Source: Streptococcus merionis DSM 19192
Lineage (GTDB): Bacteria > Bacillota > Bacilli > Lactobacillales > Streptococcaceae
Assembly (NCBI RefSeq): GCF_000380085.1
Contig: NZ_KB904550.1
Location: 1 to 64,000, forward strand
Length of the DNA: 64,000 nucleotides
Reading direction: 5' to 3'
The notes below the pieces were generated by a model that saw nothing but the letters and a program-made list of their open reading frames with translations, did no database searches and was not told the origin of the DNA. The position numbers were made by a program, and so were the translations under genes. Below, one piece after another: positions 55,118 through 62,610 of the stretch (position 1 is the first letter of the stretch; every line of letters starts with the position of its first letter).

Positions 55118-56891
55118 ATACAATTCCAATCTCCTTATCTAACAAATTTTTGAATTTCATACCTTTAGTGTTTAAATCATTGAAATTTCCTATCTCGACT
55201 ACGCCACCATCCTCCAAGTACAAAATTTCATCTACAAATTGAGTAATGCTTGGCTTATGTGTAATGAAAATACCAATTTTATTTTGTGATAATTCAAAAA
55301 ATGTTTTAAAAATTTTTGTTTCAGATTCTGGATCTAAAGCAGAACTAGGCTCATCCAAAAAATAACAATCAGCTTCTTTAAGATAAACTCTTGATAATGC
55401 AATTTTTTGCCACTGCCCACCAGAAAGCTGTCTCCCATCCTCGAACCAATTTCCTAATTGCTGTTCTAAGTCTAGCTGATTAGTTTTTTCCTGCTTAGCA
55501 TAAAATATTGAATCAATTCCCGTACGCTTTAATGTGCTTATTAAATCCTCATCGCTATACAACTTTGATAGCTCACCTAATCCAACATTTTCACGAAGTG
55601 TCAACTCATATTTCAAGAAATCTTGGAATAACGCTGATATCCTCTTATAATATGATTTTTTCTGTATTGAACGAAGATTTATACCATTTATATAAATATT
55701 TCCTTCATAATTATCATAAAGTCCGCAGACTAATTTAAAAATAGTACTTTTCCCAGAACCATTTTCACCAACAATTGCTAGTTTTTCTCCTGAAGTAATT
55801 GAAAAACTTATGTCATTTATCACATTTTCCTTACCATTATATGAAAAAGAAACATGTTCAAACTCAATAGACTGAATATCCTCAACTATATTTTCTGTTA
55901 GATTATTGTATCCTATCTCATCATGAGTAAAATCATACAGTAACTCCATGTACAGTGAGCCATTGTATAAAGAATAAATATTGTTCACTATATTTTGTGT
56001 ACTTGTTTGCATTGTAGATAAAGATCTTATAAAAGTCGTTACATTTCCAATTAAAAGTATTCCTAAAAATGCTTCTCTAACCGCAAGGAACATTATAATT
56101 GATTCTACAGTAATCTCCAAAATTCCCAATAATATACCATATTTCATTTTAGACTTATTTATACTATTTTCCTGACTAATAAATAATTGATTATTTTTGT
56201 CAAATTTTTTTAAAAAATAGTTTTCTAATATGCCTAACCTTAATTCCTTAACAGCAAAATCATGTGTTAAAATATGACTAATATACCAATTTGCCCTTTC
56301 ATCACTACTCCGTCTATATAACATTTCAAATTCGTTTTTACCTATTCTTAAGTATATATAAATTGAAATTATAGGAAGAACAATCAAAAGTGGAAAAATT
56401 GATATCTTCCAATTCAACAGAATGATAAAGGAAGAAATAAATAATACTAATGAAGATAGTACAGAAATAATAGATTTATATATTTGAAACGGTTTATAGG
56501 ATATTTGATTCTGTATACGTGTAATGTCATCATATATCTCTGGTGTTTCAAATTCAGCTAATGTTAACTTTACAGTTTTCTGCATGACCAAATGATTCAT
56601 CTTATAATGCAAAAGTATCTGTAATTTAGTATCAATATACCCATCGACTTCTCCAACTATAATAGTCAATAATGTTAAAATAACATAAAGGGTAAAAGAA
56701 ATCATCAATGTGTGAAAACGATCAATATTGCTTGCAATAATATTTAACATATTTTGCACTAATAGCATACTAAAAATTGGTAAGATCCCTTGAAACAGAC
56801 TAATACCAATTGAGAACATTAACAATGAAAATCCTGCTTCTTTTACAAGATTGATTGTCTTCATTAAGTTCTTCAGTTGAGCTTTAATCAT
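55101..56891 (-). CDS. srtT: Lantibiotic ABC exporter LanT (no peptidase domain)
   Basis: A 596-residue exporter with five to six membrane helices (about residues 15-300) fused to an ATPase (Walker A GENGSGKST, signature LSGGQWQKIALSR, Walker B YFLDEPSSALDPE). The first residues (MIKAQLKNLMKTINL) go straight to the membrane part, so there is no C39 protease domain and the peptide must leave with its leader. Leader cleavage then needs an outside protease. AAGGAAG lies before the ATG. The gene follows srtA by 108 bp. Confidence 0.94.
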   Translation of the reverse strand: MIKAQLKNLMKTINLVKEAGFSLLMFSIGISLFQGILPIFSMLLVQNMLNIIASNIDRFHTLMISFTLYVILTLLTIIVGEVDGYIDTKLQILLHYKMNHLVMQKTVKLTLAEFETPEIYDDITRIQNQISYKPFQIYKSIISVLSSLVLFISSFIILLNWKISIFPLLIVLPIISIYIYLRIGKNEFEMLYRRSSDERANWYISHILTHDFAVKELRLGILENYFLKKFDKNNQLFISQENSINKSKMKYGILLGILEITVESIIMFLAVREAFLGILLIGNVTTFIRSLSTMQTSTQNIVNNIYSLYNGSLYMELLYDFTHDEIGYNNLTENIVEDIQSIEFEHVSFSYNGKENVINDISFSITSGEKLAIVGENGSGKSTIFKLVCGLYDNYEGNIYINGINLRSIQKKSYYKRISALFQDFLKYELTLRENVGLGELSKLYSDEDLISTLKRTGIDSIFYAKQEKTNQLDLEQQLGNWFEDGRQLSGGQWQKIALSRVYLKEADCYFLDEPSSALDPESETKIFKTFFELSQNKIGIFITHKPSITQFVDEILYLEDGGVVEIGNFNDLNTKGMKFKNLLDKEIGIVYDTSN

Positions 56892-56999
56892 ATATAACTT
56901 CCTTATCTACTAATAAAGGAGCAAACTAAAAACAGTCTACTCCTCTAAACTTATAAATATATCGGATTATTTGAAACTACAGTAATAATAGTAATTGAA

Positions 57000-57140
57000 T
57001 TATTTAATAGTTGTTGTAAAGCAAACTAATTTCCAACATGAACCAGGTGTGCAAAGATAGCGACTACCAACAAGTGGTTCAGCAGAGTTATTTTTGGTTG
57101 TTTTTAAATCTAGGTCGAAATCTTTAATTGTGTTCTTCAT
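57000..57140 (-). CDS. srtA: Streptin-like class I lantibiotic precursor
   Basis: A 46-residue precursor. The leader holds the FDLD box (MKNTIKDFDLDLK) typical of nisin-group leaders, which SrtB/SrtC recognise. The 23-residue core starts VGSRYLCTPGSCWKLVC and ends FTTTIK. From memory, streptin of Streptococcus pyogenes has the same core with V in place of the I near the end, and its leader ends TPY where this one ends EPL. Ser/Thr 3, 8, 11, 19-21 and Cys 7, 12, 17 of the core can give three rings plus dehydro residues. GAGGAAG precedes the ATG. It has its own promoter with a direct repeat for SrtR and follows the srtK terminator. Too short for ordinary gene finding. Confidence 0.95.
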   Translation of the reverse strand: MKNTIKDFDLDLKTTKNNSAEPLVGSRYLCTPGSCWKLVCFTTTIK

Positions 57141-57149
57141 TTTCCACTT

Positions 57150-57222
57150 CCTCGCTTTCATTTAAGTAACCGATATATTTACACTATCATTATGTCATTT
57201 CAAGTTCAGAATTTGTTCAGAA
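57150..57222 (-). promoter_or_regulatory. srtA promoter with SrtR-type direct repeat
   Basis: On the minus strand TTCTGAAC occurs twice, 11 bp apart (complement of 57215-57222 and 57204-57211), then TTGAAA as -35, a 16-bp spacer and TAAATA as -10. Two repeats on one face of the helix just before the -35 are what a NisR-type activator binds; TCT-containing repeats are known before nisA. The binding by SrtR is inferred. Confidence 0.7.
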
Positions 57223-57280
57223 AAAAAGTATTTTAAGCAGATAATCAAAAAATTCTTTATGATTTCTGCTTAAAATACTT
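57221..57280 (-). terminator. Terminator between srtK and srtA
   Basis: Perfect 16-base arms AAGTATTTTAAGCAGA and TCTGCTTAAAATACTT (57226-57241 and 57265-57280), then a T run on the minus strand. It overlaps the first SrtR repeat by about two bases. Confidence 0.88.
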
Positions 57281-57289
57281 CAAATTCCA

Positions 57290-58645
57290 TCATAGTTTCT
57301 GGAGGTTCTTTTTAATGGATAAAATTGCACTCGCTCCTCCTCTAGCTGGATTAAACAATCGGAGGCTTCCACCATGCTTAGTAGCAACTCCGTTGACAAA
57401 AGCTAATCCAATCCCATAATGCTGGCTTCCTCTGCTATAATCTTCCGTATAAAATAACTTATTCCCATTTTTCAGAGTGTTTTCACTAAAGGGCTGACCA
57501 TTGTTCCATATTTCAAAATAAATTTGATTGCTTGACTCAGACAATGTGACCTCTATTTTCTTATTTGATACTGGCGTAAATCTAATTGCATTAACTAAAA
57601 GATTAGAAAGTGCCCTCATCAAATGGCTCCCATCTCCATAAAAAGAAGTGCTTGTAAGTCGATTACAAAGGGAATATGTAACCTTGTTCATATTCAAAAG
57701 GTCGTTGACCTCAAAATGCAACTCATTTAATAGCTTCTCAATGATAATCAGTTTCGCTGGTCTCTCTTCTGAGAGCATTCGTGTATAGGAAATTAAAGAA
57801 TTGAAATATCCTTCAAGAACCGAAATACTGTTATTCATAGAAAGTGTATAATCTTGTTGACTGGTAGATAAGACAGTTAATTCTAGTAACTCTAAATTTC
57901 CTTTTAGAACAGTCAACGGTGTCTTAATATCATGAGAAAGCGCAGCAATTTGGAAGGATAAATCTTGCTTTTCTAATTTTTCTCTATCAATCAAATTTTT
58001 CAAGTTATCTCCTTTTGCATGTAAGGTTCTCAGGATATCGTCAAATTCGATTATTTTAGAATAACTTTCTTGTTCAGATATGCTATCTCTCCCCATTTTA
58101 TTGGCTGCTCTCTTAATTTTCTTGAAATTTAAAGAAATTTCTTTTACAAACCGTGTTAAAGCAACTATGATACTAATACTCATTCCAAAACCTAGAAAAT
58201 AAAAAGTAAGCATATTATACGAAATATTTCTAAAGTAGTGGTTAGAGAATTCTGGTATCTCATTATATCTGATAACAACATAATAATTATTGTTTGTATA
58301 CAAATCATAATGCACCGAGTTTAAAGTTAAATTGCTTTTTTCTTCGACAACTTTTTTAAACAAAGAAATTTCTTTAGACAGGTACTTCCCTTCCATAATC
58401 TTATTTGTTTCTTTATCAAAAATGACATAATCTAATCCCAATGATTTCATATAGTTTGTCAGTTGTTTGACTGTCTTTTTATCTTCAGTACGATACCTTT
58501 CTCCAACATTATGAGATGTCACTATATTTAGTTTTAAGAAAGAAAGTGACATAATTACAACCATTAAAATTGTAACAAAAGTTCCAAGGGCAATTTCAAA
58601 AACTGTACGCCAAACACGATTTCTTATTGAATATTTTTTAAACAT
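57290..58645 (-). CDS. srtK: Lantibiotic sensor histidine kinase LanK
   Basis: A 451-residue kinase. Two membrane helices (about 15-38 and 142-164) bracket an extracellular domain of about 105 residues that should sense the peptide. Then a HAMP-like linker, the phospho-His in ALSHDIKTPLTVL (His238), the N box NLLVNAIRFTP and G boxes (YGIGLAFV). It is of the NisK type. The start is probably the ATG at 58645, overlapping srtR by 8 bp; a GTG at 58666 is possible. Ends just before a strong terminator. Confidence 0.9.
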   Translation of the reverse strand: MFKKYSIRNRVWRTVFEIALGTFVTILMVVIMSLSFLKLNIVTSHNVGERYRTEDKKTVKQLTNYMKSLGLDYVIFDKETNKIMEGKYLSKEISLFKKVVEEKSNLTLNSVHYDLYTNNNYYVVIRYNEIPEFSNHYFRNISYNMLTFYFLGFGMSISIIVALTRFVKEISLNFKKIKRAANKMGRDSISEQESYSKIIEFDDILRTLHAKGDNLKNLIDREKLEKQDLSFQIAALSHDIKTPLTVLKGNLELLELTVLSTSQQDYTLSMNNSISVLEGYFNSLISYTRMLSEERPAKLIIIEKLLNELHFEVNDLLNMNKVTYSLCNRLTSTSFYGDGSHLMRALSNLLVNAIRFTPVSNKKIEVTLSESSNQIYFEIWNNGQPFSENTLKNGNKLFYTEDYSRGSQHYGIGLAFVNGVATKHGGSLRLFNPARGGASAILSIKKNLQKL

Positions 58646-59324
58646 CCCATTTATAACCAACTCCACGAATTGTTTTTATTGGATTAATTCCAAAACTTGA
58701 AAATTTTATTCTAATTTGATAAATATACTCTGAAATAGAATGAAATAAAGCCGAAGATTCCTCATTATATACTTGTTCATATATTTCTTCTTTCGAGAAA
58801 ACTTTATACGGATGACGTGAAAGTAACTCTAGAATATCGTACTCTCGATATGTCAGTGGCAAAGGTTCCTTCTCAATATACAGCATGCGTTCCTCTAGAT
58901 AAATTTCTATCGGTGGGAAGCTACGCTTCTCTCTCGCGTTTTTTTCACTCTTTGATTTTGTCCTCTCCTCCCTCTTCAAATGAGAGTTAACCTTAGCTGT
59001 AAATTGTTTAAGGCTAAATGGTTTTACGATAAAGTCGTCTCCTCCTATGTTTAGAGCCTGAATAATTTCCTTATCAGTATCTAAGGCACTGACAAAAATA
59101 ATTGGAGAATACACTTTTTCACGGATTTTCTGACAGAATTCAATACCGCTAATAGTAGGCATCATGATATCTAGGAGAATTAAATCATAACCCTTGAAAT
59201 CATCAACATTTATTGGTAATTGTATTTCCTGGTAAATTGTTACGTGATAATTTTCAATCTCCAAAGCTGTCTTCATGAGCTTTAAAATTTCTTTATCATC
59301 ATCAATGGCTAAAATCTTATACAT
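58638..59324 (-). CDS. srtR: Lantibiotic response regulator LanR
   Basis: A 228-residue OmpR-type regulator. The receiver has the acidic triplet (AIDDDKEI, residues 8-10), phospho-Asp52 (LILLDIMMP) and the Lys in FIVKPF; the winged-helix domain ends KTIRGVGYKWDV. All phosphorylation residues are intact. GAGG lies five bases before the chosen second ATG. An extended -10 (TGGTATAAT, about 59455-59465) lies upstream. It should bind the TTCTGAAC pair at srtA. Confidence 0.92.
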   Translation of the reverse strand: MYKILAIDDDKEILKLMKTALEIENYHVTIYQEIQLPINVDDFKGYDLILLDIMMPTISGIEFCQKIREKVYSPIIFVSALDTDKEIIQALNIGGDDFIVKPFSLKQFTAKVNSHLKREERTKSKSEKNAREKRSFPPIEIYLEERMLYIEKEPLPLTYREYDILELLSRHPYKVFSKEEIYEQVYNEESSALFHSISEYIYQIRIKFSSFGINPIKTIRGVGYKWDV

Positions 59325-59566
59325 CATTACCTCTTTGGAACAATCAATCGTCCACTAACCAAATGTAAGTAGTAAAGCATGAACCGTTTCCCAAATAAAA
59401 TTATTAACTGAATAACAATAACCTTTCAACATTTAATACAAAAGGTATCAATTTATATTATACCATAATTACTTCCTTCATATTTCATCTAGATAATTCA
59501 ATTAGAATTTTTTATTGAGCAACTTCCTAAAGTAAGTTATGAGTTTTTCATTTTTCAGGCTCTAAC

Positions 59567-59595
59567 TTGAAATCGCTTCAATTTTCCACTAGAAT
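59567..59595 (+). promoter_or_regulatory. Promoter of ald
   Basis: TTGAAA (59567-59572), exact 17-bp spacer, TAGAAT (59590-59595), about 28 bp before the start codon. Confidence 0.75.
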
Positions 59596-59623
59596 AGATA
59601 TATGAGAAAGAAAGGGGAATCGT

Positions 59624-60736
59624 ATGCTAATTGGTATTCCTAAAGAAATTAAAAACAATGAAAATCGTGTGGCATTGACACCTGCCGGTGTTTACGCCCT
59701 TGTTCAAGCTGGACATCAGGTTTTGATTGAAACTCAAGCTGGGCTTGGATCTGGCTTTGCAGACGCAGATTATGTCGCTCAAGGCGCTCAGATTGCTCCA
59801 AGTGCTGCTGAGACGTGGGCCGCAGAACTCGTTGTCAAGGTCAAAGAGCCGCTTAAATCTGAATATCCTTATCTCCGTGAAGATTTAATTCTCTTCACCT
59901 ACCTTCACATGGCAGCTGCGCCAGACTTAGCTGAAGCCATGCTCCTCAGCAAGGTCAATAGCGTTGCTTATGAAACTGTAACGAATGCCCAAGGCCAGCT
60001 CCCCCTTCTCACACCTATGAGCGAAGTTGCTGGACGCATGGCGGTGCAAATCGGGTCCCACTTCTTGACTAGGCAAGAGGGCGGTTCTGGTGTGCTTCTT
60101 AGCGGTGTTCCAGGCGTTCCTAAAGGCAAGGTAGCCATCATCGGTGGTGGCGTTGTAGGAACTCATGCTGCACGTATCGCCTTAGGTCTCGGCGCTCAAG
60201 TGACCATTTTGGACATCTCTGCTAAACGCTTATCTGAATTGGAAGAAGTCTTCGGCAGCCAAATCCAGACTCTCATGTCTAACCCGCTCAATATCGCGGA
60301 AGTCGTGAAAGAGTCCGACTTAGTTATCGGTGCAGTCTTAATTCCAGGGGCTAAAGCACCTAAACTTGTAACAGAAGATATGGTCAAAACGATGCGTCCT
60401 GGTTCTGTGATTGTGGATGTGGCAGTTGACCAAGGCGGTGTCATCGAAACTGCAGATCAGACAACAACGCATGATGAGCCTGTCTACGTCAAGCACGGCG
60501 TCCTTCACTACGCTGTTGCTAATATCCCTGGCGCTGTTCCTCGCACATCTACCATTGCGCTAACTAATGTGACCCTTCCTTATATCCTTGACTTAGCTAA
60601 TCTCGGATTTATCGATGCTCTCAATGGCAATGATGGCCTGAGAGCAGGTGCTACAACTTTCCAAGGCAAACTTGTCAGCCAACCCGTCGCTCGTGATTTA
60701 GGCCTTAACTATGTTCCTATTGAAGAATTAATTTAA
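59624..60736 (+). CDS. ald: Alanine dehydrogenase
   Basis: A 370-residue enzyme that interconverts L-alanine with pyruvate and ammonia using NAD. N-terminal block [20 protein letters not shown] (Arg15 region), VVKVKEP with the catalytic Lys, THLHMAA-type YLHMAA segment, Rossmann loop [17 protein letters not shown], and [16 protein letters not shown]. Normal length. AAAGGGG before the ATG. A bidirectional terminator separates it from the GH3 genes. Confidence 0.96.
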   Translation: MLIGIPKEIKNNENRVALTPAGVYALVQAGHQVLIETQAGLGSGFADADYVAQGAQIAPSAAETWAAELVVKVKEPLKSEYPYLREDLILFTYLHMAAAPDLAEAMLLSKVNSVAYETVTNAQGQLPLLTPMSEVAGRMAVQIGSHFLTRQEGGSGVLLSGVPGVPKGKVAIIGGGVVGTHAARIALGLGAQVTILDISAKRLSELEEVFGSQIQTLMSNPLNIAEVVKESDLVIGAVLIPGAKAPKLVTEDMVKTMRPGSVIVDVAVDQGGVIETADQTTTHDEPVYVKHGVLHYAVANIPGAVPRTSTIALTNVTLPYILDLANLGFIDALNGNDGLRAGATTFQGKLVSQPVARDLGLNYVPIEELI

Positions 60737-60814
60737 TACTCTTTGAAAATCGTTAACTCGTCTGAGTAAATTTCAGTTCTATCTGCAAGTTCATATTCTT
60801 AATATAAAAAGACA

Positions 60815-60852
60815 AAAAATCGGATCTGTTTAATTAAGCAGGTCCGATTTTT
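60815..60852. terminator. Bidirectional terminator between ald and GH3 gene
   Basis: Fourteen-base arms AAAAATCGGATCTG and CAGGTCCGATTTTT (one wobble pair) with a ten-base loop. Confidence 0.88.
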
Positions 60853-60872
60853 GAGTAGGAACTTTTAAATAA

Positions 60873-62597
60873 TCATAGTTTAGCTTGCCACTTGTCCGCC
60901 CAGACCAAATCATTTGGTACACCTACGAAGTCTGATTTGCCTTCTAACTTATCAATCAGAGATTCAATGGTGTTAGGATTGTGGTGATAAGCGTTGATAG
61001 CAGTCTTAACCATAGTTGCATCGTGCAGGTGCGTCGTGTAATTGAGGGAAACAAAGATTGTCGGCACCTCATGGACATACCAAGGCACTTCATTAGACAT
61101 GGCCATCTTCCATTGGATACGGTAGTTGTTTTGCGCACCATAACCTACAACATTAGCCACGGTCAAAGCTAGATCTACTTCCTCGCGATACTTGAGGGTG
61201 CTGCCTTTAATGCGGGTATTTCCGTCATTGATGGTCACCTCATAGCCACGACGTTCAAGCGCAGCTTTCAAGTTATCTACAACCTCATTGCTAGCTTCCA
61301 TAATCCCACCTTTTTCCCCTTCAAGGTAATAAAGGCGGATGCGCTTATGAGTTTCAGGGCTGATTGGCAGATTTTTCTGCGTGTCTTTGAGCAGAGTAAT
61401 TGCCTTATCAGCAGCTTCTCTCTGCCAAGCCAAATGTTCCTCACAGCCAATGATAGACAGCTCCTCAGCAGATTTCAGAAGCGTCCCTTCTGCCTTTTTG
61501 ACATGCAAGTTGAGCTTAGCCTTGAGTCCCAAGATACGGCGAACAGCATCATTCAAGCGCTCTTCAGTGATAATCCCTTTTCGGTAACCATTGAGCATAA
61601 AGTTGAAATCCTCCTCCATATCGTTAAAGAAGAGAAACATGTCACAGCCCGCAGCAATAGCTTGAGGCACATAGTCTTCACGGCGCATGGCTGCTGTCAT
61701 GCCTAACATGTGAGAAGCATCTGTGATGACCAGACCGTTGAACTCTAAATCAGTCTTCAAAAGGCCGTTGATCAACTCTGGCGCCAAGGTCGCTGGCAAA
61801 ATGTCCTCGTCTTTCAGGTCTGGATTGAGCTGCTTTTGATAGTGTGGCAAGGCAATATGACCAGCCATAATCATCTCAACACCGCGTTTTATGTGGTTAC
61901 GATACACTTCTCCAAAGGAATCCTCCCACTCAGTAGGCGATAGTTCATTCACACCTAACACCAAGTGCTGGTCGCGCTCTTCGGTGCCATCACCTGGGAA
62001 GTGCTTGATGCACTGGATAACCTCTCTTTCAGCCGTCAACCCATCTAAATAAGCATTGGTATAGGTGATCACATCTTTTGCTGTTGTACCGTAAGCACGG
62101 GTATTGACAATCGTATTGCGCCAGTTTTCTAGAATATCCACACAAGGGTCAAAATTGACATTAACACCGAGAGCTGTCTCCTCACGAGCAGAAACAAGAC
62201 CGGCTAGATAAGGCACACGCGTGTCTCGACTGGCCTCTGACTGGGCGCCAGAGGAAATGTAGGTTCCGCCTTTAACAGCGCCGTCACCACCCGAATCACA
62301 ATTAGCCGCAACTAGAAGCGGCACTTTGGAATGCTCTTGCAATTCGTTAATCAGTCCTTGTACTTGCTCAGGCGTCCCATTCATATAACGAGCACCACCG
62401 ATGTGGTATTTCTTGAGAATTTCTTGATTGCTCAAGTTATTGCCACTAAACATATCTCCGCCAAAGAAGAAGAGATTGACAAAGAGTTGGCCGATCTTTT
62501 CCTCATCGCTCAAATCAGCCAGAGTGTCTTCCACCCAAGCGATTTGCGATGGACTAAGATTGTAAGGTTTTTGGGTTAAATCAACTATTTTTGACAT
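60873..62597 (-). CDS. Family 3 glycoside hydrolase (beta-N-acetylhexosaminidase-like)
   Basis: A 574-residue GH3 enzyme without signal peptide, so cytoplasmic. KHFPGDGTEERDQHL near 192-206 is the NagZ-like loop with the Asp/His pair, but PGDG replaces the PGHG of classic NagZ. The nucleophile Asp lies in GLVITDASHMLGM near residue 300. The C-terminal domain (about 400-574) carries ITLLKDTQKNLPI. It likely cleaves or phosphorolyses beta-linked hexosamine or glucose units brought in by a transporter; the substrate is not determined. GAAAGGA before the ATG. It is 13 bp after the second GH3 gene. Confidence 0.87.
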   Translation of the reverse strand: MSKIVDLTQKPYNLSPSQIAWVEDTLADLSDEEKIGQLFVNLFFFGGDMFSGNNLSNQEILKKYHIGGARYMNGTPEQVQGLINELQEHSKVPLLVAANCDSGGDGAVKGGTYISSGAQSEASRDTRVPYLAGLVSAREETALGVNVNFDPCVDILENWRNTIVNTRAYGTTAKDVITYTNAYLDGLTAEREVIQCIKHFPGDGTEERDQHLVLGVNELSPTEWEDSFGEVYRNHIKRGVEMIMAGHIALPHYQKQLNPDLKDEDILPATLAPELINGLLKTDLEFNGLVITDASHMLGMTAAMRREDYVPQAIAAGCDMFLFFNDMEEDFNFMLNGYRKGIITEERLNDAVRRILGLKAKLNLHVKKAEGTLLKSAEELSIIGCEEHLAWQREAADKAITLLKDTQKNLPISPETHKRIRLYYLEGEKGGIMEASNEVVDNLKAALERRGYEVTINDGNTRIKGSTLKYREEVDLALTVANVVGYGAQNNYRIQWKMAMSNEVPWYVHEVPTIFVSLNYTTHLHDATMVKTAINAYHHNPNTIESLIDKLEGKSDFVGVPNDLVWADKWQAKL

Positions 62598-62610
62598 GGT
62601 AATTCCTTTC

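Noticed and set aside
48275..59600. Attachment-site repeat of the tRNA-Thr end flanking the lantibiotic island
   Set aside because: No second copy of the tRNA 3' end was seen near the other border, so tRNA-targeted integration is not supported.
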